22,537 nucleotides of DNA from an uncultured Collinsella sp. (GCA_958421035.1 CATZKS010000018.1:1-22537), one strand, 5' to 3'. Shown: positions 14,064 to 21,231, counted from the first letter of the stretch. The notes: a model not told the origin generated them from the sequence alone. Numbers and translations: made by a program.

Positions 14064-16252
14064 GTTCGGCCCTGGTTCCAGAATTGGGTACCGATGTAGC
14101 CGCACGTACGACGGGCGACGTTCATCTTCTCCTGATCGCGGTTGCCGCAGTTAGGGCACTCCCACACCAGCTTGCCGTCATCCTCGACAATCTTGATCTC
14201 ACCGTCGTAGCCGCACACCTGGCAGTAGTCGCTCTTGGTGTTGAGCTCGGCGTACATGATGTTGTCGTAGATGTACTGCATCACGCGAATGACAGCCTTG
14301 AGGTTGTCCTGCATGTTGGGAACCTCGACGTAGGAGATGGCACCGCCCGGCGAAAGCTGCTGGAACATACCCTCGAACTTAAGCTTGTCGAATGCGTCGA
14401 TCTCCTCGGACACGTGGACGTGGTAGCTGTTGGTGATGTAGCCCTTGTCCGTCACGCCCGGAATGATGCCAAAACGACGCTGCAGGCACTTGGCGAACTT
14501 GTAGGTCGTCGACTCAAGCGGGGTACCGTACAGCGAGAAGTCAATATCGCTTTCGGCCTTCCACTCGGCGCACTTGTCGTTCATGCGCTGCATGACGGCC
14601 ATGGCAAAGGGCGTGCCCTCCTTCTCGGTGTGGCTGTGGCCCGTCATGTACTTGACGCACTCATACAGGCCGGCATAACCCAAACTAATGGTGGAGTATC
14701 CGCCCACGAGCAGCTTGTCGATCGTCTCGCCCTTCTTCAGACGAGCGAGGGCGCCGTACTGCCACAGAATCGGTGCGGCGTCAGAAAGCGTACCCATCAG
14801 GCGCTCATGACGGCACAGCAGGGCACGGTGGCACAGCTCAAGGCGCTCGTCGAAGATCTTCCAGAACTTATCCATATCCTGGTGCGAGCTCAGCGCGACA
14901 TCGGGCAGGTTGATGGTCACGACGCCCTGGTTAAAGCGACCATAGTACTTGGGCTTGTTCGGGTCGTAGTTCAGCGCGTTGGCAACGTTGTTAAAGCCGT
15001 TACCGGAGCGGTCGGGCGTCAAGAAGCTGCGGCAGCCCATGCAGGTATAGCAGTCGCCGTTACCCGTGGTCTCGCCCTTCGACAGCTTGAGCTCGCGCAT
15101 CTTTTTCTCGGAGATGTAATCGGGCACCATACGCTTGGCAGTGCACTTGGCAGCCAGCTGGGTCAGGTAGAAGTACGGGGAATCCTCGTGAACGTTATCG
15201 TCCTCGAGTACATAGATAAGCTTGGGGAATGCCGGGGTAATCCATACGCCGGCCTCGTTCTTAACGCCCTCGTAGCGCTGGCGAAGCGTCTCCTCCACGA
15301 TCATGGCAAGGTCATGCTTCTCCTGGGGCGTACGGGCCTCATTGAGATACATAAAGACCGTCACGAACGGCGCCTGGCCGTTGGTGGTCATAAGGGTCAC
15401 GACCTGATACTGAATCGTCTGAACGCCGCGACGGATCTCGTCACGCAGACGGTCCTCAACAACCTCGCGGACCTTTTCGGGAGATGCGGAAACGCCGAGC
15501 TCCTCGAGCTCGCGGGCGACCTCGCCGCGAATCTTTTGACGGCTCACCTCGACGAACGGGGCAAGATGGGTCAGCGAAATCGACTGGCCACCATACTGGG
15601 AGGAAGCAACCTGGGCGATGATCTGCGTCGCGATGTTGCAGGCGGTCGAGAAGCTGTGCGGCTTCTCAATCAGCGTACCCGAGATAACAGTACCGTTCTG
15701 CAGCATGTCCTCCAGGTTCACCAGGTCGCAGTTATGCATGTGCTGGGCAAAGTAGTCCGAATCATGGAAGTGGATCAGACCCTCATTGTGAGCATCCACA
15801 ATCTCCTGGGGCAGCAGCACACGCTGGGTCAGGTCCTTGGAGATCTCGCCGGCCATGTAGTCACGCTGAACGGAATTGACGGTCGGGTTCTTGTTGGAGT
15901 TCTCCTGCTTGACCTCTTCGTTGTTGCACTCAATCAGCGACAGGATCTTGTCGTCGGTCGTGTTCTTCTGGCGCTTCAGGCTCTGAACATAGCGATAGAT
16001 GATGTAATGGCGAGCGACCTCGTAGCAGTCGAGACGCATGATCTCGTCCTCGACCAGATCCTGGATCTCCTCGACCGACACGGTGTGACCCGCGTTCTCG
16101 CATGCCTCGGCGACGTTTTGTGCCGCGTAAACCACCTGGCGGTCGGTAAGACGAGAGCTCTCCTCGACCTCCAAGTTTGCGGCGCGGATGGCATTGACGA
16201 TCTTATCGATGTCAAAGACAACCTCGGTGCCGCTGCGCTTGATGATCTTCAT
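14030..16252 (-). CDS. nrdD: Anaerobic (class III) ribonucleoside-triphosphate reductase
   Basis: The 740-residue enzyme makes deoxyribonucleotides anaerobically using a glycyl radical and formate. The N-terminal ATP-cone is visible (about 3-95; MKIIKRSGTEVVFDIDKIVNAI). The catalytic barrel includes IHFHDSDYFAQHMHNCDLVNL, SFSTACNIATQIIAQVASSQYGGQS and NGDCYTCMGCRSFLTP. The C-terminus has two CxxC pairs of the zinc site (CQVC, CPNC), then RRTCGYIGT with the radical glycine Gly718. The ATG at 16252 is preferred over 16282, since GAGG lies 7 nt before it and the ATP-cone starts at once. Expression is probably repressed by NrdR through tandem boxes on its promoter at 16478-16525. Confidence 0.95.
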   Translation of the reverse strand: MKIIKRSGTEVVFDIDKIVNAIRAANLEVEESSRLTDRQVVYAAQNVAEACENAGHTVSVEEIQDLVEDEIMRLDCYEVARHYIIYRYVQSLKRQKNTTDDKILSLIECNNEEVKQENSNKNPTVNSVQRDYMAGEISKDLTQRVLLPQEIVDAHNEGLIHFHDSDYFAQHMHNCDLVNLEDMLQNGTVISGTLIEKPHSFSTACNIATQIIAQVASSQYGGQSISLTHLAPFVEVSRQKIRGEVARELEELGVSASPEKVREVVEDRLRDEIRRGVQTIQYQVVTLMTTNGQAPFVTVFMYLNEARTPQEKHDLAMIVEETLRQRYEGVKNEAGVWITPAFPKLIYVLEDDNVHEDSPYFYLTQLAAKCTAKRMVPDYISEKKMRELKLSKGETTGNGDCYTCMGCRSFLTPDRSGNGFNNVANALNYDPNKPKYYGRFNQGVVTINLPDVALSSHQDMDKFWKIFDERLELCHRALLCRHERLMGTLSDAAPILWQYGALARLKKGETIDKLLVGGYSTISLGYAGLYECVKYMTGHSHTEKEGTPFAMAVMQRMNDKCAEWKAESDIDFSLYGTPLESTTYKFAKCLQRRFGIIPGVTDKGYITNSYHVHVSEEIDAFDKLKFEGMFQQLSPGGAISYVEVPNMQDNLKAVIRVMQYIYDNIMYAELNTKSDYCQVCGYDGEIKIVEDDGKLVWECPNCGNRDQEKMNVARRTCGYIGTQFWNQGRTEEIRDRVLHL

Positions 16253-16386
16253 CCTCTTGCCTCTTTCGCATCGTAGCCTCATCGCGCTTCAGAGCCAAAC
16301 GATACCCGGCAGGGCTTGCCCCTGTCTTGCGGCGCCGTCGCGCAATCTGTGTTCTCGATAAACCATAAGCCTCCATGCGGACATTC

Positions 16387-16412
16387 CCTGGAGCCGATCA
16401 AGCGGCTCCAGG
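16387..16412. repeat. Perfect hairpin in the nrdD leader
   Basis: CCTGGAGCCG and CGGCTCCAGG pair perfectly (10 bp) around a 6-nt loop, within the roughly 220-nt 5' leader of nrdD. No T-tract follows. It may stabilise the message or act in regulation. Confidence 0.6.
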
Positions 16413-16477
16413 ACACGTTCAAAAGAGGCAGTTAAGGTCTTCGTTCTCTGTCCGCCATCTATCATACGACAAAGAGG

Positions 16478-16493
16478 CATCTATATCCTGTAT
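16478..16493. promoter_or_regulatory. nrdR box: NrdR box 2 (weaker) at the nrdD promoter
   Basis: CATCTATATCCTGTAT matches 10 of 16 positions of the first box's ACACTATATGTTGTGT, including the CTATAT...TGT core. It overlaps the -10 element. Its centre is 32 bp from that of box 1, the spacing NrdR needs for cooperative binding. Confidence 0.65.
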
Positions 16494-16509
16494 TCTTTTT
16501 TTAGGTCAA
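16480..16509 (-). promoter_or_regulatory. nrdD promoter
   Basis: On the minus strand -35 TTGACC (16504-16509) and -10 TATAGA (16480-16485) are separated by 18 nt. Transcription would start near 16473. NrdR boxes overlap the -10 and abut the -35, as expected for a repressed promoter. Confidence 0.65.
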
Positions 16510-16525
16510 ACACAACATATAGTGT
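16510..16525. promoter_or_regulatory. nrdR box: NrdR box 1 (strong) at the nrdD promoter
   Basis: Read on the minus strand, ACACTATATGTTGTGT is a nearly perfect match to the known NrdR consensus acaCwATATaTwGtgt. It lies directly upstream of the -35 hexamer. Confidence 0.8.
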
Positions 16526-16840
16526 TTCAGCAGGTCAAAGCAATTAGTCATTTTGCAGACGCATTAAAAATGAGGGGTTCTTGGCAAGTCGGTAAAACGT
16601 TACCAACACGGCTACCTGCATGGCAGTTATAAAACCCCCTTAGTCAAGCCGCTGACAAATCCTACCAAAACCAAGCCGCTCACGCCAAAAGAATCCAAAA
16701 GATTGTGCTTGACCAACATGTTGCGGTCACGATCGGCCAGGACGTATGCAATCTGCCGGCACCTCTATGGGATGCGAAGACCATCGCGTACAGACCTTGG
16801 ATCAATATTTGGTGGCTTATTTGGCGGCGTGCTTGGTGGT
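16526..16840. other. Gene-poor stretch between the nrdD promoter and the tRNA-Val terminator
   Basis: No convincing coding region, RNA or element is seen. The base composition is lower in GC than the flanking genes. Short ORFs here have no ribosome binding site or recognisable domain. A decayed gene remnant is possible but cannot be supported. Confidence 0.5.
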
Positions 16841-16876
16841 AAAACAAAACAGCCCAGAGGACATAGCCTCTGAGCT
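16841..16876 (-). terminator. Terminator of the tRNA-Gly/tRNA-Val unit
   Basis: On the minus strand AGCTCAGAGG (16867-16876) pairs with CCTCTGGGCT (16851-16860), with one G-U and a 6-nt loop. It is followed by GTTTTGTTTT. Confidence 0.85.
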
Positions 16877-16885
16877 GCGAACATT

Positions 16886-16960
16886 TGGTGGGCGTTAGAA
16901 GATTTGAACTTCTGACCTCTTCCGTGTCAGGGAAGCGCTCTCCCCCTGAGCTAAACGCCC
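16886..16960 (-). tRNA. tRNA-Val (anticodon GAC), CCA encoded
   Basis: The cloverleaf is complete. The acceptor GGGCGTT pairs with AACGCCC, with A73 and encoded CCA. The D-stem is GCTC/GAGC. The anticodon stem is CTTCC/GGAAG with loop CTGACAC, giving GAC. The T-arm is AGAAG-TTCAAAT-CTTCT. It lies 3 nt downstream of tRNA-Gly in the same transcript. Confidence 0.95.
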
Positions 16961-16963
16961 AAA

Positions 16964-17039
16964 TGGAGCGGACAACGGGGCTCGAACCCGCGACCCCAAC
17001 CTTGGCAAGGTTGTGCTCTACCAACTGAGCCATGTCCGC
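16964..17039 (-). tRNA. tRNA-Gly (anticodon GCC), CCA encoded
   Basis: The acceptor GCGGACA pairs with TGTCCGC, followed by T73 and encoded CCA. The anticodon stem is CAACC/GGTTG with loop TTGCCAA, giving GCC. The T-arm contains GGTTCGAGCC. It is first in a two-tRNA transcript. Confidence 0.95.
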
Positions 17040-17051
17040 TTGCGGGTTATT

Positions 17052-17080
17052 AATTTACGCGAGTTGTCCAAAAGACGCAA
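17052..17080 (-). promoter_or_regulatory. Promoter of the tRNA-Gly/tRNA-Val unit
   Basis: -35 TTGCGT (17075-17080) and -10 TAAATT (17052-17057) are 17 nt apart on the minus strand. Just upstream is a TTTTTTGAAAAAAGTAC tract shared with the tRNA-Leu promoter. Confidence 0.65.
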
Positions 17081-17144
17081 GTACTTTTTTCAAAAAACTT
17101 GTCTGCCGTATGTTCTTAATAGCTAAACGCGCTAAAGCGATTGG

Positions 17145-17891
17145 CTAGGCACACGATTCCAACGCTCCGCTAAACAGCTTCACCATCTGCACGCGCGTGC
17201 CGGCGCCGTCCGTACGACGAGCAACCTCCACGTTATCGACAAGCATACGCATAAGCTTGATGCCACGGCCGCGCTCCTCAGATGCGACCGGCTCGCTCGT
17301 TTCATCGATAGAATAGCCGGCACCTCGATCAAGCACCTCAACCACAACGCGATCGCCATAGGCCTGAACCGTCAGGACGCACCCGATACCGCCCGCATGG
17401 TCATAGGCATTACCCAGCGCCTCCCCCGACGCCAATGCGACATCGTAGCGCTCGTCACGGCGCAACGGAAGCGATTCAAGGAGTTCAGCGATGCGATGTC
17501 GGTAGTATGGAAGATTCTCGATACCCTGACGGACCTCGACGCTCTTACTCCAGCGAGGCAGCTCCCCCACCGGAATGGCGGGAATCGACTCCCGCGCCGG
17601 GCCCGCGACATGAAGGATGTCGACAAGCCGGGCAATTTCCAAAAAGCGAACGACCTCATCGGAGGCGTTAACGAGCGAAAGCAGCCCCTCATGCCTCATA
17701 AGCTCTCTAGCACGTGTAAGCAAAAACGCCAAACCCGTCGAGTCGATAAAGCCCACGGTCTGGCAATTGATGACAACACGACGCACGCCGCGGCCAATCA
17801 AAGCATCCAACCGCCGACGCAGCGCAGGCACCGTGGCGATGTCGATATCGCCTGGTGGCGTCAAAACCGCTATGTCATTCCACTCATTCAT
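17145..17891 (-). CDS. STAS anti-anti-sigma domain fused to an RsbW/SpoIIAB-like kinase domain
   Basis: The product has 248 residues. Residues 1-100 form a STAS domain (SpoIIAA type) with GDIDIATVPALRRRLD and the phosphorylation loop VGFIDSTGLAFL, where Ser51 is the likely target. Residues about 125-240 form a GHKL ATPase domain of the anti-sigma kinase type. The N-box is SGEALGNAYDHA (155-166), the G1 box DRGAG (198-202) and the G2 box ERGRGIKLM (206-214), so ATP binding looks intact. The two activities are normally on separate proteins, with the kinase phosphorylating the STAS Ser. The gene lies 78 nt after the PP2C phosphatase gene, which could reverse the reaction. The ATG at 17891 has GGGGA about 12 nt upstream. 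No sigma factor target is in the window. Confidence 0.88.
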   Translation of the reverse strand: MNEWNDIAVLTPPGDIDIATVPALRRRLDALIGRGVRRVVINCQTVGFIDSTGLAFLLTRARELMRHEGLLSLVNASDEVVRFLEIARLVDILHVAGPARESIPAIPVGELPRWSKSVEVRQGIENLPYYRHRIAELLESLPLRRDERYDVALASGEALGNAYDHAGGIGCVLTVQAYGDRVVVEVLDRGAGYSIDETSEPVASEERGRGIKLMRMLVDNVEVARRTDGAGTRVQMVKLFSGALESCA

Positions 17892-17969
17892 ACGACCATG
17901 GTTCCCCAAAAAAGCCCACTCGATGCATTCGTTTCCCCAACCGTGCGGATTCAGCCCGCCCAGCGTCGT

Positions 17970-20315
17970 CTATGAACGACCCCGTAAAAACTCAAGGGAC
18001 ACCAATGCAATGTCATCGTCCAGCGCCGATTCGGTAAATCGGTCAAGCTCGCCCAAGACCTTGCCGCAGATTCCCGATACGCCCTCACCCGAGACAGAGA
18101 GCAGAAGGTCACGAAGGCGCTGCTCGCCAAAGAACGCTCCGGTGCGGTCGCGGGCCTCAATCGTTCCATCCGTATACATGAAGAGCATGTCGCCAGGAGC
18201 GAACGTAAACACGCCTGTCTCGTACACCATGCTCTCAAAGGCACCGATTACGCCCGATTGGCATCCAAGCAGCTCGACCTCTCCCCCACGGGCCTCGCCG
18301 CCACCCAGCGGCATCGACTCTGGCCTAATGACCATGGTCGGAGGATGGCCCGCCGAACAATACGTTGCGCGTCCGGCTTTAAGGTCAATCTTGGCGATAA
18401 AGGCCGTCACGAACGTCTCGACCCTCGAGAAGCCCATGAGCATGCTGTTAAGGGAGCGTGCCATGCGGGCCGGTCCAGCGCCCTCCCAGGCATATGCCGT
18501 CAGGGCCGTCTTGACGAGCGCGGACATCGATGCAGCCTCAATGCCTTTGCCAGACACATCGCCCAGAATCATGACGGCGCAGTCGTCGGGAAGACGGATG
18601 AGCGTATAGAAATCGCCGCCGACCAACGCCGAGTTCGTGGCCGACAGGTACACCGAATCGGTTGCGATACCCGGAACATCCCCCAGGGAATTTCTCATGC
18701 CAATCTGAAGGGTCTGAGCGATATGGCGCTCCTCGCGCTTTTGAGATTCGCCTTCGTAGATCAGTTCAAAGTCATGCGCCAAGTGCACCAAGTAGTCATA
18801 TTCAAGATCATCAATCGGCTCTTGGCTACCATCACGAAGCAGCAGCGCGCGCGTCGTCGGGCTCTTCGCAACAGAAGCAGGAACAATCGCGTCGTTACTG
18901 TGCTTGCCATCACCCTCAGAGCGCGGGCGCCCCGCCTCGATACCGGAGTCGACGTAGAGACCTTGACAAGGCAGACCATGCGCCCTAAGCCAGCCTCCCA
19001 TAGGCATCGATTCGTCAACGCGAGTTATACGGACGTGTTTAAGGTCCTCAGCACTCGTACCGCCCAAAACAGATGCCTCAAAGTCATCAGGGCCAGCCCC
19101 CAGACGTGCCGCCGGCGCCGTCGTGGAAAAGAAAAGCTTCTCAGGGTCGTCCGGCAAGGCAACGCGACTGCCGCCTTCAAAATCTATGACGTAGGAATCC
19201 AGACTGGCGTCATACTCAACAGGGCAAAAATGGCAGTTAAGCATATTGCAGATCTCGGACGATACCGCCTGGGTAGCCGCGGCAGAATCGTCTAGAAAGG
19301 TAAACAACTCATCACGCAAGACATTGAGCGAGCGGCCAAGCTCGGCCGTACGACGGGAGCGAAGGCTCGATGCCATGCCGACCAGCTGGATAGATAGATA
19401 ATCGCAAATGACCTCGAGCACATTAACGTCATAGGCGAGCGGTGCCTGAGGGCGTTTCCAACCAACTTCCAGCACGCCAAGAATCTGCGTACCGTAAAAA
19501 ACGGGAAGACAGATCTCGCTGCGGTACGGAGGCATATCCTGCATACGCAACAGGTGCTTAGAACGATTGTCCAGGTCCATAAACATACCGGAGGCGGCCT
19601 TATCACCCTCAAGGTCCTGTTGAATCGACAAGCGACAGGCACGCGACTCACGAAGAACATACGTCGGAATGCCAGCGCCATACGGCAAAAACTCAGGCAG
19701 GTAGCTGTCGTACAGCTCCTTGGAAACACCGCGAAGTTTAAAACCGCCGCTCTCAGAAAAATAGATAGCGGCACCCGAAGCATCGAGCGTTCCTACAAGC
19801 TGGTTCAAAACGGTATCAAGTAGGCTGGGCAGCTCATCGGAGCCCACGGTACTCATAATGACCGAGAGCGTGCCAGAGAGGCGCTTGTTCGCCACTCTAA
19901 GCTCCGAAAGAGCACGCTTGAGCTGACGGTCGTGCGAATACTGTTCTTCGATGCTATGGAGCGCCACCAGGACACGTGGCGCGCGGCGCCCAAAGATGCG
20001 TGGAGGCGTTACGGAGCCCGCACGAACCAAGACGGGGATAAAGGAGCCGTCACTCAGCTTGAGCATCAGTTCGTTCTCGGAGCCATCAGTTTCAAATGGC
20101 AGACGATGTTCCGTCGCACGTTCAAAAGCGGACGAGTACAGGACGTCTTTAACATCTCCACCGATGACGTCGGCGCGTTCCTCGCACATCAAACCAAGTA
20201 AGCGATTATTCACATGCAGAATGGTTCCGTCGAGCTCGCAGATGATGACAGCATCGCTCGTGATCTCGACTAGTTGGGCAACGTCTGCCCACTCGTTGCG
20301 TTCAAGCGTTTCCAT
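17970..20315 (-). CDS. PAS-GAF-PP2C (SpoIIE-type) serine phosphatase
   Basis: The product has 781 residues. A PAS domain (about 8-125; ITSDAVIICELDGTILHVNNRL) leads into a short coiled coil, then a GAF domain (about 160-310). A less clear GAF-like or linker region follows (about 330-525). The C-terminal 250 residues are the phosphatase, with metal-binding motifs ALVGGDFY (563-570), ILGDVSGKGIEAASM (583-597), LFMYTDGTIEARD (711-723) and ALDDDIAL (764-771). No membrane segments are seen, so it is a cytoplasmic sensor phosphatase of the RsbU/RsbP class. The start at 20315 has GGTGGGG about 7 nt upstream. The STAS-kinase fusion downstream is its likely substrate. Only 26 nt separate the start from the tRNA-Leu terminator. 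Confidence 0.9.
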   Translation of the reverse strand: METLERNEWADVAQLVEITSDAVIICELDGTILHVNNRLLGLMCEERADVIGGDVKDVLYSSAFERATEHRLPFETDGSENELMLKLSDGSFIPVLVRAGSVTPPRIFGRRAPRVLVALHSIEEQYSHDRQLKRALSELRVANKRLSGTLSVIMSTVGSDELPSLLDTVLNQLVGTLDASGAAIYFSESGGFKLRGVSKELYDSYLPEFLPYGAGIPTYVLRESRACRLSIQQDLEGDKAASGMFMDLDNRSKHLLRMQDMPPYRSEICLPVFYGTQILGVLEVGWKRPQAPLAYDVNVLEVICDYLSIQLVGMASSLRSRRTAELGRSLNVLRDELFTFLDDSAAATQAVSSEICNMLNCHFCPVEYDASLDSYVIDFEGGSRVALPDDPEKLFFSTTAPAARLGAGPDDFEASVLGGTSAEDLKHVRITRVDESMPMGGWLRAHGLPCQGLYVDSGIEAGRPRSEGDGKHSNDAIVPASVAKSPTTRALLLRDGSQEPIDDLEYDYLVHLAHDFELIYEGESQKREERHIAQTLQIGMRNSLGDVPGIATDSVYLSATNSALVGGDFYTLIRLPDDCAVMILGDVSGKGIEAASMSALVKTALTAYAWEGAGPARMARSLNSMLMGFSRVETFVTAFIAKIDLKAGRATYCSAGHPPTMVIRPESMPLGGGEARGGEVELLGCQSGVIGAFESMVYETGVFTFAPGDMLFMYTDGTIEARDRTGAFFGEQRLRDLLLSVSGEGVSGICGKVLGELDRFTESALDDDIALVSLEFLRGRS

Positions 20316-20341
20316 CGTGGACCCCACCGTCTATCGGTAAC

Positions 20342-20363
20342 AAAAAAGCCTCCGAAGAGGCTT
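20342..20363 (-). terminator. Terminator of tRNA-Leu
   Basis: On the minus strand AGCCTC-TTCG-GAGGCT with a UUCG tetraloop is followed by a run of T. It lies between tRNA-Leu and the phosphatase gene. Confidence 0.9.
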
Positions 20364-20374
20364 CTCAAATGCGA

Positions 20375-20464
20375 TGGTGTCGGAGGCGGGACTTGAACCC
20401 GCATGACCAAAAAGCGGTCACTAGCACCTCAAGCTAGCGCGTCTGCCAATTCCGCCACTCCGAC
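20375..20464 (-). tRNA. tRNA-Leu (anticodon GAG), CCA encoded
   Basis: The class II cloverleaf has acceptor GTCGGAG/CTCCGAC, A73 and encoded CCA. The anticodon stem is CTAGC/GCTAG with loop TTGAGGT, giving GAG. The long variable arm is TGACC-GCTTTTT-GGTCA and the T-arm GCGGG-TTCAAGT-CCCGC. Confidence 0.95.
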
Positions 20465-20522
20465 ATGCTATGTTGTTGATTCACGGTTCGTTTTGTTGGA
20501 CCCGCGCGTTCAACGAGGAAGA

Positions 20523-20551
20523 TAATAACCTATGATTCGAGAACTGTGCAA
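20523..20551 (-). promoter_or_regulatory. Promoter of tRNA-Leu
   Basis: -35 TTGCAC (20546-20551) and -10 TTATTA (20523-20528) are 17 nt apart on the minus strand. Directly upstream is the perfect palindrome ACTTTTTTGAAAAAAGT type tract, also present at the tRNA-Gly promoter. Confidence 0.65.
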
Positions 20552-20608
20552 GCACTTTTTTCAAAAAAGTTTACGAATTTGTAAATGCGCAGGTAAATCC
20601 GTGTGTCC

Positions 20609-20733
20609 GGCCCCGAATCGGTGTTGCCTCCCGGCGCGTCCTCGGGCATGAGCGATATTTTGCTGCGCACTTCGTGCTACAAAATATCGCTCCCCCTGCG
20701 GAATGCGCCGGGAGGCAACACCGATTCGGGGCC
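20609..20733. repeat. Giant palindrome: 29-bp perfect outer stem with 13-bp perfect inner stem
   Basis: Positions 20609-20637 are the exact reverse complement of 20705-20733 (29 bp). Within the loop, GAGCGATATTTTG (20650-20662) is the exact reverse complement of 20680-20692. A terminal GCAC-ttc-GTGC mini-hairpin caps it. A symmetric 12 x 12 nt unpaired region separates outer and inner stems. No ORF or T-tract explains it. Confidence 0.9.
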
Positions 20734-20794
20734 TGCAAATACGTACTTCAGACACAGTTCTCAAACATGTTCTGGGGGCTGATGCAAATTTGGT

Positions 20795-20846
20795 GGCTCG
20801 GCTTTGCCGAGCCCTTATATAAGGAGGCCGGAGCCAAAGCTCCGGC
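20795..20846. repeat. Two tandem perfect hairpins
   Basis: GGCTCGGC-ttt-GCCGAGCC (20795-20813) is followed 13 nt later by GCCGGAGC-caaa-GCTCCGGC (20827-20846). A TTATATAA tract lies between them. They lie between the giant palindrome and the IS110 element. No T-run follows. Confidence 0.75.
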
Positions 20847-20966
20847 ATCACTCAATTTCTCATCAGATTAAGTAAGCGATCAAGGAATCGCACTCCCCCT
20901 GCCGAGTTAACGTAGGGCCCGCCCTGGTGTTACTTTTCAGAACACTCCGCACTGATATTTTCTGTA

Positions 20967-20996
20967 TTGAAGACGTCGATGATGTACCCGTATACC
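20967..20996 (+). promoter_or_regulatory. Possible promoter of the IS110 non-coding RNA/transposase
   Basis: TTGAAG (20967-20972) and TATACC (20991-20996) are 18 nt apart. Start would be near 21003, giving a leader of about 230 nt before the transposase. Matches are moderate. Two GACGTC copies (20972-20977 and 21000-21005) flank the -10. Confidence 0.35.
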
Positions 20997-21002
20997 ATTG
21001 AC

Positions 21003-21231
21003 GTCGACACCATCAGATGCGGACCGCGCGGTGACCCCACATTCCGCTGGCGCCCACAGGGCTGCCCTCGTTTCCTGACATGTCCCGCGCGGGCCGCGGC
21101 GAGCCGAGACCGCCGCATGACCTAATAGGAGCATGGAGCGATACCGCGGACCCGAACAACCGCATTCTATCGCGCCCCGTCAGTGTGCCGTCTGCCCGGT
21201 CCAGGCGAGCACGGAAAGAACGGAGCGAGAC
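21003..21231 (+). ncRNA. Candidate IS110 bridge-RNA region
   Basis: The non-coding left end of IS110 elements encodes the bridge RNA that pairs with target and donor DNA. Hand folding here gives nested stems. CTGAC (21075-21079) pairs with GTCAG (21179-21183). GCG (21087-21089) pairs with CGC (21171-21173). CGGGCCGCGG (21090-21099) pairs with CCGCGG-A-CCCG (21144-21154). The last encloses a 44-nt loop that contains AATAGGAGC. An upstream arm, GCGG/CCGC near 21015-21045, could form a second loop. The limits and fold are not computed, and GC-rich DNA pairs easily by chance. Confidence 0.35.

Noticed and set aside
13949..16276. 775-codon plus-strand ORF opposite nrdD
   Set aside because: It is the antisense frame of a clear nrdD gene in GC-rich DNA. 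It has no ribosome binding site and no domain.
20674..20871. 65-codon ORF across the giant palindrome and tandem hairpins
   Set aside because: It is open only because of the repeat DNA, starts inside the palindrome loop and has no ribosome binding site.
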